A stretch of DNA of 64,000 bases. Source: Simplicillium sp. C3G150-2. Taxonomy: Eukaryota; Ascomycota; Sordariomycetes; Hypocreales; Cordycipitaceae. The notes below the pieces were generated by a model. It was not told where the DNA came from, did no database searches, and was given only the letters and a program-made list of their open reading frames with translations. The translations under genes and the position numbers were made by a program. The stretch's first letter is position 1, and each line of letters begins with the position of its first letter. Positions 21,682-33,074 of the stretch are shown piece after piece. The DNA lies in the NCBI GenBank assembly GCA_022702485.1, contig JAJIYY010000001.1, positions 4,588,001-4,652,000 of the forward strand. Direction: 5' to 3'.

Positions 21682-22011
21682 TCAAGCAAGTAAAGCCTCC
21701 GTGAAAGAATGAGTAGATAATGCCGTAGATGACTTGAAAGAGGATTTGAAAGACGAAGCCGGAAAATAGAAAACGGAGCGACAACGAAAGTTATTTAAAT
21801 ACAACACAAAAGACGTGAAGGCAAGTTTACACTGAGAGGCAGTGTTTACAAGGTGTGTTAGTGGCTGGAGAGCACCGAGGAGTGCTCGCACCTGTTCACC
21901 AGCCGGCAACACAAACACGCGGAGCATAGCACCTGCCTGCCATGTGTGCCTCGTTTGCTCTTTCACTCCCTCTGGCGACAATTGAAGGCGAATCATCTCC
22001 AAAACGTTCAT
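21682..22011 (-). CDS. possible small protein-coding gene, uncertain
   Basis: A minus-strand frame opens with ATG at 22011 and runs 109 codons. Its first 40 residues (MNVLEMIRLQLSPEGVKEQ and on) look protein-like. A possible in-frame 60-nt intron at 21832-21891 (GTGCGA donor, CTAAC branch, CTCAG acceptor) could be removed without changing frame. It fits between the thioesterase stop and the start of the unknown basic-protein gene, all on one strand. It could be a small gene, an upstream exon, or chance. Confidence 0.22.
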   Translation of the reverse strand: MNVLEMIRLQLSPEGVKEQTRHTWQAGAMLRVFVLPAGEQVRALLGALQPLTHLVNTASQCKLAFTSFVLYLNNFRCRSVFYFPASSFKSSFKSSTALSTHSFTEALLA

Positions 22012-22100
22012 GCGGTCGAAAACGGGAGCACATCTCCTGCCTGTATCACAGCGGAGTGAATTATATTATTCTATGGGGTGTACAGATGTCTATTTGATTT

Positions 22101-23284
22101 TCACAGCTTGCTCTTGCCCTTTCCTTCTTCGTATGGTAGCGCCAATCCATCTTGATAGCCACTGGCTACGTGTTTCCCGTCCGGACTCCAAATTCTGCTC
22201 AGCATCATACATCTCCCCGCGTTGACTCTGGGATATTGCACCTCCCACAGCCACCAGCCTTCGTCATCCATTACGGCTTCTTCGGGGTTGACGTGAACGT
22301 AGAACGAGTAGCTCAGACTGGCGGCCTTGCCAAATCTATGTCCGTAGCCTATTTGGTTCGACAGCATGAGCAGGCCGTTGCGGTCAGCTCCAAAAGCATG
22401 TGCGACTATGTGGCCGTTTGGGTCATCTTTGGGGATGTGCTTGTAGGGACGATAGAGTATAAGCTCTCTGCGTTCCGCTAAGCCCTTCCCCTCATTGAAT
22501 TCCGACATGTCCACCTTGTACATATCCAGGATGGGAAAGCTGCCATGTCCTGGGACTGGTAAAGTTTCTCTGACGATGTCGAGATCCATTTGTGGACATG
22601 GACCCCACTCATTCGGCGCACGTTTTGACAAGATATCGCTGTACAGCTGCTGTCCCGAAACATCTGCTTGGATATCGTCAGGTGAAGACCGCCCTCTCTT
22701 GAAAGTTGTGATGCAAGTGAAGCAGATGTCCCCCAATGGCCTGTCGGCGTCTGATAGTGGGAACGGTCCATCTGGAGTCTCTGACGGTTGCTGAGGTTGT
22801 CTGGCATTGATTATCCGCGTCATGAATGAACGTCCAGTTTGAATGGGAGAGATTTCAAACACAAAAGGGCGGTCGCCCAAGCCTGGGTTTGTAAAGGTCC
22901 CTTGGATTGACTTGTAGGTAGCTCTGGTCAGCATTCACTTGGTAGCTCACCAGCATCATATAGTCTGGAACTCACGTGGATGCCTAGCTTTCCTTTTCCA
23001 GCCGCTTCAGGACCTTCACTATGCTCGATGTCGCGGGCCGCTGCAAGAGGAGCCTGGCCGTACACCACACCACCAAACGTTCCCGGTCCAGCTAATTTGT
23101 TAACCAGCTCTGCTCCTTTGTATTCCCGCATCGACTTCCAATTCGGATAGCGACTCATGTATCGAGCGTTGGAACCATTTTCCGAGGGCAGGCGGCTCAC
23201 CTGCATCGACTCATCAAATGGCAACCGCCGGAGTGCGTTGGCGCTTGCGGTCGACATTGTTTCGCGATCCAGGTTATGGGTCAT
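22101..23284 (-). CDS. peroxisomal acyl-CoA thioesterase II (TesB/Tes1-like)
   Basis: Hydrolyses acyl-CoA to free fatty acid and CoA, probably during peroxisomal fatty-acid turnover. Two exons (23284-22976 and 22910-22101) give 372 residues. The join KLGIH-SIQGTFTNPG restores the family's LHS-x-G-x-F-x-x-PG segment, which decides the acceptor at 22911. Double-hotdog features include GGVVYGQALAAA-like GGVVYGQAPLAAA, GRSFMTRIINARQ and the C-terminal LSYSFYVH and RIWSPDGKHVAS blocks. The protein ends in SKL, a perfect type-1 peroxisomal targeting signal. A second in-frame ATG at residue 10 (MSTASAN) is an alternative start. Confidence 0.9.
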
Positions 23285-23680
23285 GCTTTACGGCCGCCTT
23301 ATATTTTGTGAATTATTGTTTAAAAAAAAAATCGGAATCCACCCAAGGCTTTTGCCAAACACTATAAGAGCATGCTGTGAATGATCGTGGCAGTTGATTA
23401 ATGATGAAGAAGAGATGAATCACTGAAGTGATGAGTTGAGATCGCTTCAGCCTTTTTCTCGGTTGTTAGTGGTTGGCATGCCTCGGCTACTTGCAGCGCT
23501 GCATCCACAACGGCGGCCGCTGTCCGTTCACTCGGCGAACCCGGCTTGGTCGGAAGATGGCGCCGGCAGCCCGTCACGGAGTCCTTCTTTTTTTTAAGGC
23601 GGGCGTTTATTTGGCCTTCTTGATTCAGTTTTTTTTTATTATTACATAGAAATAAATAGGAATCGGTGCTATGAAGTGCT
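23285..23680. other. thioesterase promoter / mannosidase 3' flank
   Basis: About 396 bases. Homopolymer A/T runs near 23320 and 23590-23640. No gene. Confidence 0.45.
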
Positions 23681-25539
23681 TCAAACTGGTCTCTTGAATG
23701 GGTGCGCTTCAGTGTTGAGCACGTACTCGTCCAGGTTTATTAGATCTGGCGGCGAGAAAATCAGATAATAATATTTTAATGTCTCGGCGAACCAAAAGCT
23801 CTGTATCATAAGTTAGTCTCAGTGTTAAACAAATGGGAAATTTGCATGTCAATATGGGCTCTTACCTCCATGTAATCTTGAAGATTGTCGTCAGGGTCGC
23901 TTGGGTCATAAGGTAAGGTCACGTCAATGATAGACGCATGGCCATGCTTCGTCTTGGACATCTTTTCTACCGCTTCAAACATTTCCCAGGCTGTCTCTTG
24001 GTACTTTTTATCTCCAGTGATTCGGTACATGTAAAAGACGCTCTCGATAGCTTCAGGGCGCAAAAGATAGCGAGAGTCCTTGGCCGTTGTGAATCCCTTT
24101 GGTAGGTCTTCAGTGTATTGTGATCGGAGTTTGGCACCTTCCAAAAACTTCTCCTCGCTCCAAGGGCATGACTGTGCGCGCTTTGGGTCGCACGGTACCA
24201 TGTTATACCTCTCTGGCATGACACCGCTCGGGAAAGCATGGTACACGAATGCGCATCCATCCGTGAGCTTCGCGCCTGTGTCGACATAGTCGGGGCGGTT
24301 GAGTAGCTTGCCTGCGAGAGCTACAGTTCCTCCAATAAAACACGCCAGATGCTCACTCTCTGGATCAAGCGGAGCACTTCCGTCTTCCTCGACGCGCACA
24401 TTTCCCGATATCAGAATGTCCTCTCCGCCAGGTAACATGGGTCGAAAGAACATGTACTTGTCTGCCGCGGCAACAAACTTGTCCGTCATGTTTTCATACA
24501 TTGGCTCTAGTCCACCGACTAGAGCATGCATTTTTGGTAGATACTCGAATAGCGAATCTGCGCTTCCCCCCATGGTGAAATCCGACCGGCTGGTTAAATC
24601 CATTGTCGCGATGGAAATGTATATCGGCCAGAGGCCTGGTAGCTTGGTAGAATCTTGGTTCTTCTCAAACAGCTTCATCAATCGTGTGATGGCATCGTAG
24701 TATTTTGGATCACCTGTCAATTGCGACAAGCGTGTCATCTCCATAGAAAGAGTTCCTGGAGAAGCAGAGACCACCCAGCGCTCAGGAGACAAGCCATTTC
24801 CTTCCTTTGCCGAGTCAAAGTTGATGAAGTCTACCGGCAATCTGTTTGGCGTATCAAACCCTGCATATAGCATATCTCCAAGTTCGACTGCTTTAATAAG
24901 CAGGACATCCCTTCGACTCAGATCGTAGGCGCTCAGCAGGCCACCCAAGTACCGAATTGTCGTCTCAAACATGTTTACTCTAGGCGTAGATGAAGCACCA
25001 AAGTTGATCTCGGCGACAGCTTCGAGAGCTTCTTCAAACTCCTCCCTCAGTCCCATGAGCCACAGAGTATCCAATGAATCAACCAGGGTGACCGCCCAGT
25101 CTCCAAACTGCTCCTTTGAACCACCCGAAATGGGCAACAGGGCATCTTTCTTCCATGCAAACTCCCGGTAGTTTGCCCAATCCTCTTTGAAGACCTCTCT
25201 GACTTTATCCCTACGCTCATTGCGTTTGGCTGCATCGCCGGCTGTTTCTTTGACACGGAATGCGTGCTGTACGCGAGGGAGGACCTTTGGCTTTCCTTTG
25301 GGTAGTTGGTGAACATAGTCCGTGGTCAGATACTTGAATTTGACAGTACTCCAGTCAAAGGTGCCTTTTTTGGCCTGAACAGTCTTCTCACGCCCATGGT
25401 TCATGAAATGATCCAGCTTTACGCTTTCCAGCTTGCTCATGGACGACGGCGACGTTGTCCTTAAAAAGAGAAATAAGATGCCAAACAGGACCACAGCTCC
25501 TAGCAAAGCGCGTACATGGATTCTTCGTGCCCCAAGCAT
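23681..25539 (-). CDS. GH47 mannosyl-oligosaccharide alpha-1,2-mannosidase
   Basis: Class I mannosidase that trims Man(alpha1,2) from N-glycans in the ER or Golgi. Two exons (25539-23866 and 23800-23681) yield 597 residues. Without splicing the protein would end in nonsense; removing the 65-nt intron rebuilds DYME-SFWFAETLKYYYLIFS and the terminal VLNTEAHPFK, whose Thr is the conserved calcium ligand. An N-terminal membrane anchor spans about residues 10-26, giving type II topology. Catalytic-site blocks seen are VNMFETTIRYLGG, HLACFIGG and RYLLRPEAIES, and a CDP...SCPW pair could form the usual disulfide. The 597-residue length is normal for a membrane-anchored fungal enzyme. ER versus Golgi placement is not resolved. 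Confidence 0.94.
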
Positions 25540-26184
25540 GATTTCTGTTCCCCTTTCCAGCAACCTATTGAAAGAGTGTCATGTTAGGAGCAAACAAGCG
25601 ATGGGCAGCACTCAAATGTTTCGTGAGCCCAAGTGCCGTAGAAATTGGGCACTGCGCAGCGCTGGCTGAAACAGACACGGTAATCGTTAGAGGGATGTTC
25701 GATTCCCCCCCCTAGTTCGCTGTACCACTTAAGCTTACAGCGCTGTGGCGCCGTGTTAGTGACCCGCTAGCTCGGATTTGGTGGATCCAGTTCCCTAGTT
25801 GCCACTGCCCCTGAGCCCTATCAGTGCACTGTATTGCACTACTTACGTATTGTACATCAATCCTAGTGAAACAAAGTCACTATCTTACAGTGTAACAGAT
25901 ACACAAGCGTCGTGTCAATCATTCAAAGTAAACTATCAGAGCCATCCAAGCAAAGACAGAGATTGAGATGTGACATAATTAAATTTCTAGCCATAGAACT
26001 TCTCAAAAGAAAAGCATTCGTTACCTTCTACTCCAAACACCAGTCAAGCTTTGCCTTTGGCCTTGTCTATATAACTTTTCCTTTTGATGCATATGTGCCG
26101 CTCTTTATACATTCATATTCCTCTGATAATCACCACGCAATGTGGTATGACAGACGTTGTCAAATATCTCAGACCCCCTCAGAA
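25540..26184. other. mannosidase promoter / ITC1 3' flank
   Basis: About 645 bases with no supported gene. Near 25800-25850 there is repeated TGCACT/GCACT-type sequence. Confidence 0.4.
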
Positions 26185-29100
26185 TCACTTGCGGCGGGAC
26201 TTGGTTCCACGCTTAGACGTTGTCGGCTCCTCAACCATGGCCTCTCTCTTGCGCGTCTGCTTTCTCAATCTTGGCGGGGGAGGAGGATCAGCGTGGAGGT
26301 GGCCCAGCTCTTCTAACGCCATGGTATTTTCCCACCGCAAGCAACGGTAGCTCGGTGGCTCTGGCGTCTTGTCACGAATCCGTGAACTTGTACGCTTCGT
26401 TTCCTCCTTCTTCTCGGGCTCTTCTTCGGCAGAGAGGTATTTCAAGCGGTTGTCCATGTGCTCAGCGATCTTGTCCCGGAAGCTGGTGAGTTCTTTCCTC
26501 AATCTCAGCTCATTGAAGCCACGGGGATCCAGCCAGTCAATGAGTTTATCGAGGCTCTCGCGGTCAGCGATGTATGCCCATTGACGGGCGTCGTTGACGC
26601 CTGTCTCACCTTCCTCTTTTGATTTCCGCTCGCGGATCGTCATGTTGAACTTGGCTTTGTATTCTGCTTCCAGCTCCGGCGGTACATCAATATAACCCTC
26701 TCGTTCCATCTCATCCGGGCCTTGAATCCAGATCCGAGCATTGGCATACCCGGCCTCAGCTGTCGAGCTGGTGGGCAAACCACCATACGGCATGCCGTTC
26801 CGTTCAAACCAGTAGTATCTGTTCCAGAAACGATCTTTACCCAGGACTCGGGTTCTGGGGCAATCCGCCTCTCTCAGGTCATTTTCGATAGTTGCTATCT
26901 CCCCTTCGCATTCCTTAATTGTGTCCTCTTTCTTTGCAATTTCTTTCAGAACCTTTGCGAACTGCTTGGCTTGTTGGGACGCCTTGGCAGCCTCTTTGTC
27001 TGCCTTCAGTTTGGCTTTCCTAGCAGCTTCGTCTTCTTCACGCTTTCGCCGTTGGTCAACAACATTGCGTCCGCGTCGTTTTATCCTCCTTTGGTTATCG
27101 TCGTTGCTTTCGTTTGCCTCGTCTTCCTTTTCCGTGATCGTCTCATCTGCATCGAGCATCTTGACCTCCACCGTAGACTTCACATCTCCTTCGACGTCCT
27201 CAGGTGTCGTATTCTCCGGAAGCATGGTCTTTCTTTGCTCATGCAATTGCCGCAGATCCTCGACAGCCTGTTTCCGTTGGCGCTGCCACTCAACTCGCTC
27301 TTTCCTGTACTTGGTCATGGTTTCGTTACAGTCGTCCATATAACCGCGAACGGCTTTCGTTTCCATCGTCAACAGGCACAGCAGCTGCAAAATTTGTACC
27401 CGAAAGTTGACATCCAGGGTCGCATAGGCTTCTCGAATTGCTTCAGGTGTCGGCTCGACATCAGGGGGCACGATCTGTTCCAGGAGCTTCTCGCATACTG
27501 ATTGACGTCGCTCATCTTTCGAGAGCTGATAGAGCAAGCCCACGATAATTCTCTCCCAGCCTCCGTTGGGGAAATCACGTCTGCGTAAATGATCGACCCA
27601 GTCGTACTCTTTCATTAGTTCCTCAGCTCGGCGCTTCGACTCCATTTCAGCGGTGATGCTTTCCTCTTCCGCAGCAGCAGCCTCTGCAGCTAGGCGCTCT
27701 GCCTCGAATTTAGCTAGACTGCTGCGCGTCGAACGTCCCACTGGCTTCACTTCGGGTTCTGGTGATTCTTCTTCACTTCCTTCTTCCTCATCTCCCTCTT
27801 CCCCTTCTTCATCACCTTCATCTTCGCTGTCATCCTCTTCGATCTCAGGGAGTGTGATGCGGACTTTGCCGCCATCACTCTCTGAATCAACTAAAATTTT
27901 GAGCACCGCGCAATGAACCTCGTCAAACAGCTGAACCTCAACACTTTCTGATGCAACAGACATAGCCTCAACAAAATCATCAAAAGTGAAGGAATCCAGT
28001 TTGAATACTTCGCAGTACACGTTCAGCGTATCCCATGTTTCAAGAAGTGCGCCTACTGAATCCATATCAATACTGTCATGGGTTTCTTCAGAAGCATTTT
28101 GCACTGGCGCATTGCGACCCATGTACCGGAGACGCGGGCGGACCTTCTCTTCATTTGGTTCGAGCTGCAAGTCTTCGATGGGGTATTTGATGGCTGGTGG
28201 AGGGGTAGATTCGCGTTTGATTTCAGCATCACCGTTAAGGAGCGAGCTTCTGCCTTTTTGGCCTTTGTGTGGCTTCAAATCCGCGAGCTTCGCAGGGCCA
28301 TGGCCATTGACCTCGCGCTTTTGCGCTTGCAGTTGCTTTCGCTCTTGAACCTTTGTGTCATAGCGCAAGTGTGGCGGTATCCTTGTGTCAATGTGATACT
28401 GCATGGCATAGTCGTGTTTTACCAGCCAGGGAGCGCCTGTCCACGCTTCTCGCATGACGGTCTTTTTGATGAACGAGCGAATCATGGACTTGGTAAAAAT
28501 GCCTCTGTCGCGTGTGATATGTTCATCTGTCACCATTGTCTCTTCTGTCGAGTCTTTGATACTGACAAGGTATCTCGTCCCAGGCATCGTTCGTGTTCCA
28601 TCTGGCAAGATTCTTGGGCCAAATGAAGTTTTGTCTCGTACCAAGCCATGCGCACGATTGCCGCCTTCTAATGTGACGGCAACTTCTTCACCAGGGTAGT
28701 AATCGGCCTTGAATTCGTCGTATATCATGTCCACAAGGTTATCTAATCGAGAAACGGTTTGGAACTGGACCTTGAGCAAAATAGGGCCCTTCAGTGCCTC
28801 TGGGAACGCTTCGTCGACTTCGCGAGCTCCGGCAGCCTGTGAAGAAATGTCAGTCATGCGATTTGTTCTCAAACCTGTACCACGCCTACCTCGCTCTCGA
28901 ATGCTTCGAAAAATGTTAGGCCAGAGTGGCCAGTAATCTGGTCGTTGAACTTGCGCTAGAAAGAAATGTTAAAGGGATTTTTGGGACTTGACTCAATCAA
29001 TAAGCTCACTTGTCTGTAAAAATCCATTCTGCATCATATTAGTGTTGTTTCGCACAACAGATAATAACGAGAGACCTACCGCTGGAGATATCGCTCGTAC

Positions 29101-29327
29101 GTAGCAAATACTTCTCCGGTTTGAGGGATATGCCACACCTGAGGACTAGTCAGTATTTCTTTGTGCAAAATCTGAAGACAGGCATATTTTCTCTGACCTC
29201 AGCATTTTCGTCTTCGATCTCTGCGGGGGGCAGGAACCGAACCGGTTTGCGCTTGAATAAAACCTGCGAGAGTTTAGCCCGACTCGTTGTTCTAAAGCCA
29301 GCGGCGACAAGGGCTAGTATCTACCAT
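26185..29327 (-). CDS. ITC1: ISWI-complex accessory subunit Itc1 (WAC-DDT-WHIM)
   Basis: Non-catalytic partner of the Isw2/ISWI chromatin-remodelling ATPase, related to Acf1/WSTF; nuclear. Six coding exons (29327-29325, 29263-29198, 29138-29080, 29028-29010, 28955-28890, 28836-26185) close to 955 codons (954 residues). The N-terminus MVLFKRKPVRFLPP and the WAC domain (about 20-115: VWHIPQTGEVFATYERYL, RMDFYRQ, QITGHSGLTFFEAFESE) appear only after splicing five small exons. A DDT domain lies near 328-390 (TLNVYCEVFKLDSFTFDDF), then an acidic run near 400-435, coiled-coil segments, a WHIM-type GKDRFWNRYYWFE near 730, and a basic C-terminus. The first coding exon is just the ATG. Confidence 0.9.
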
Positions 29328-30794
29328 TTTGACGGAGCACTGTGGGTGAACACCTCACTTATAAGTATAGGGGAGAAGGCAGATATCCGTTGAGCACGGC
29401 CCAAGTCTGCTTCGCGCAGGTTGACAGAGAATCTGCGAACGACGGCGCGAGACAGCTTCCGCTAGGGAACATTCACACGGCGCCGTGTAAGCGTAGGGAT
29501 ACGCAACTCTCCTTCTGCGCTGTGTGTATGGTTCGAATCTTGTATGATAAAGGGTCGTCTCGGAGCGCAAAACGGGGGTTCGAGTCTGGTTGAGGGCTTG
29601 AAATAACAACGAGTGAATCGAGACGCAGCGGTGTCGTGAGATCTGCGAAACGATGTATACCGTGGACGACTTACACGACGCGGGTCCGAGCTACGACGAC
29701 GGGTTGGGGATGGTAGGCCAAATACATAAACTATACTGGAAGAACGTGAGGATTTGGTGGTGGTGAAATGACGCGCCGAAACAGAACTGGCTTGTTCGGA
29801 ATTGCAAGGAGAGGTGAGGGCCAAGAAGACAAACCCGTCTGGGTCCCAGGAAAAGAGCTTGCGCGCGCTTCGGGGCGGGAGTGAACGGCGGACCAGGAGG
29901 GCAAGAGCGACAAGTGTGGGGCACTTTCCAATTTAGGGACAGGCCGTCAACACGCCTTCATGAATTCATTCACCTTTGAGGCGAACGCATGGGAGAATAA
30001 GATGCAGAGCTTAATTCTTTGTCTGCATTTATTGGATAGGGTAAGATTTCTTTGCAATTTTTTTTCTTTCGCCATCTCAAACTATTAACTGTCCGTCCTG
30101 GCTTTGAAGAAAATTAAAAGGCATTTAGCATGACACGTACCCGTACCTGCTTCTTGGGAAATAGCCCCAAAGGGTACGTACCTAAAAGTAGACAAGGGCG
30201 TCGCTGTGCCGGCTTCTGACTGGTCCAATCAGCAGCTTCCATTGGTTCCATTTCAACTTCCCGAGTGCCCCGGCTTTTCCACCACCCCGTTCCAACCACT
30301 CCTCAGGCCAGGCTTGTGTTGTAATTGCAATTGAGGCACCAACCTGATGACAATCATGGGCATATTTGGGCTCAAAATGCTCACCAGAGACAGTAAAATC
30401 TGCTCGTGGATGAATTGATTATTTAAGTTTCCAACAAGAATGCCTCATCGCTTTGCACCGCGCGTGGTTTTCTTCCTCCTCGACTGCTTAACCGTCGATC
30501 CTCAAATTGCTGAACCAAACATCTAGGTGTCAGCCGCGGCGAGTTTTCAGTCGTCAACAATAAAGCCTCTGTTACATCTTTAACACGAAAACCCTTTAGT
30601 TGTATGGCTTTCTCATGAAATTATAATAATATGGCGACGAGATGCAAAGTACATTCATGTTGCGGCTGTGGATATTAACGGCGGCTCAGGTATTCAAATT
30701 AAAAGCAATGTATTAAACTTTTATTCACAGCCATATGGGTATCTCGGTTTCTATTATGTGCAGGTTCTTGACCTGAAACAAAAAGATCAAAGCA
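29328..30794. other. intergenic, ITC1 promoter / ALG8 3' flank
   Basis: About 1.47 kb. Contains ITC1's leader and promoter. Two GGTTCGA words near 29530 and 29578 recall a tRNA B-box, but no acceptor or T-stem forms around them. No gene supported. Confidence 0.45.
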
Positions 30795-32444
30795 TTACGA
30801 TGTGAAATATACCACCATGTAAGCTACCCAGCTTCCCACAACACCAACCGCGCAATATGTACTCGTAAACATTAAAGGAAGAAATTCCAGTTTTGCGCCA
30901 AAGGTTAGGGGGTGAAGAAGTGCAGTGTACAAAACCAGTGGGATTGTTCCTGCAATATACAGCGTGCTGAAGCGATCCAAAAGGAAGAATCTAGGGTTGT
31001 TGGAGGCGGGAGCGAGGCGATCAAACGCGGTCAAGAAGAGGCCCAACCACAAGACTGTGTAGATAGTCTTGATGGGAAACTCGCCTGATGTGAATAAAAG
31101 AGGGAAAAGGGAGACGTGTCCAGCTACCGCGAGAGGGCGGAAAGCACTGAGGTGACGGCGATCTCGCAGCGCAATCAGACTAAAGGGAATGATGACCAAA
31201 AGAATGGCTTTTTCGTGAACGTGCCAGCCGAACAAGAATGAGGCATATCCACACAAAGTGATGGCGCCAATGAAATTTTCCCATGAAAACTGGGAAAATA
31301 GTTTGAATAAAGGCACAACTTGAAACAACAGTGTCAGAAGGAAGCATGTGCGAGGACTGATCTCTGGCAGAACTGCAAAGGCAGTGTCGCCTACGAGACC
31401 GCGGGTCACACTTTGAAGTGCTTCTTCTCTCAGAGTTAAGCCAAGTCTGGGGGCGACTGTGGCCATGTTAGTCAGGTCAAAGGGCTCAGCGGAAGATGTC
31501 ATGAAGTAGCAAGCTAGTACTTACGGTGAATGAGAACTCGATCGGCAAAGGAATACAGAGCCCATACGTTTGGTGCCCAGTATGCGTGGCAGAGTCCTCG
31601 AGAAAAAGGAAATAAGCGACTTAGCAGTTGCGGAATCTGACCCATGGCCACAAATGGACCTAACGCAGCGGCAAAGATGCCGACAATTCCAGCTCCCAGC
31701 TTGACACAGTTGACAAATCGGATTCTGAACATTGACTTAGCCGATAGGCAGTAGGCACTCAGGAGAAAAACAAAGTAAGCCGGTGCAAGGTACAGGTAAA
31801 TGTGTTTGAAGCACAAGAGGGCTGCAAACACAAGTCCGCTGGCCAGCAGCGAAGATTTTGCCCTAGCCAACACCATGGACAGTACGAGGATGCCATACAT
31901 GAACCCATTGTACTGGAAATGGATATGATCAATGATCAGCAGGCCTGGTGACAGCAGAATTGAAATGGCAGCAACTCGGGAGGCTCGTTTGGATGACAGA
32001 GGTGATGAGTCGATGAAGACCTGCAGCGCAAACGCGAGCAGAAGCTCGGTTGCAATCACTGAAGCCCTCTGGTAGTATACGGTCTGCCAGCTGTCATATT
32101 CCAGGTTGTAGACTCGCACCATGGCGGGATCGACTGCCTTGGCAATGTGTGAAAGCAGCCACTCGAAGTAGGCGAAGAAGGGGGGGTAGTCGAGTGTCCA
32201 TTGCGAGGTCTGTTCGTAGTACCATTCGGACAGGGGCAGACTGTTTGTGATGGCGAGCCAGTTGCGGTGAACTTCGAAGTCGGTCGACTTGCTATAATGA
32301 TGCGTCAGCTACTGTATCCTCGACTGCTACCGTGAGAGATAAGGACTGCGGCCGGCAAACTTACTAGGCCGGGAAAAGAAGAACCTTGAATGCCGCCGAC
32401 ACCAGCGCGCACTGGACCAGCGAAGGATAAGACGAATCCGCCAT
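30795..32444 (-). CDS. ALG8: dolichyl-phosphate-glucose alpha-1,3-glucosyltransferase ALG8
   Basis: ER multi-spanning enzyme that adds the second glucose to the lipid-linked oligosaccharide for N-glycosylation. Three exons (32444-32365, 32291-31525, 31456-30795) total 503 codons (502 residues). The conserved lumenal loop after the first membrane segment reads FEVHRNWLAIT, then WTLDYPPFFAYFEW. The FFAYFEW variant is typical of Alg8, where Alg6 has a different ending. Further marks are DHIHFQYNGF, the histidine-bearing FKHIYLYLAPAYF, FPFSRGLCHAYWAPNVWALY and GWHVHEKAIL. The rest is a series of hydrophobic helices, as expected. It is divergent from the Emp47-like lectin gene. Confidence 0.94.
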
Positions 32445-33074
32445 GTTTAGGTCACCAGTGAGTTTTTTGCGCGCTCTTGTTGTTACAAAAGAAATAACAC
32501 AGCTAGTCTTGCCTTCGCATTGCCAAGTGCAGCATGGGACGACTAAAGACAAGCCGGATGCTGTGGTTGTTGGAGAGTTTTTGGAGGGTTGACGGAGCTC
32601 TCCAAACGGTTCGTACCGCAACTGCGAGAACCCCACACCGCGCTCAGCACCACCAATTAAACGGACGCGCCTGGGCAGCTGCAAGTAAAAGCCACGTTAG
32701 TTCTTGCCCCTGTCAGAGCTTCCCCAGACTCCAATTCGTGGTGCCGTGCCCGCCTAGCTATCACAAGATTGACGCTCCCTGCAACTTCATCCGGCAGGCC
32801 ATCACCACTGCAGATCAGATCTTTTTGGCCGCCGAATCGATTCCTCAAATCAAGTCTTGACCGCTTCGTCTCCCTCAATTCTTTGCCTTTTAGTGCTGCG
32901 CGGATCGCTGAGGACGCCTATTACCGAACCCGTGTGTCCTGTCGATGCGAACAAAGTGTCCTCATCAACTGTGACTTCGTTTCGAATCATAACGAACAGC
33001 AATCCAGTCACCACACCTACAGCTTTTTCTCTGAAGCAAAATAAGCATAGCTTCAAGCTTGTCAAACGCACAAA
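32445..33074. other. divergent promoter, ALG8 / Emp47-like lectin
   Basis: A 630-base region shared by two head-to-head secretory-pathway genes. Open frames here lack protein character. Shared regulation, for example by the unfolded-protein response, is possible but not shown. Confidence 0.45.

Noticed and set aside
29525..29600. Two GGTTCGA words resembling tRNA B-boxes
   Set aside because: The T-stem does not pair and no acceptor or anticodon arms can be formed at the right spacing.
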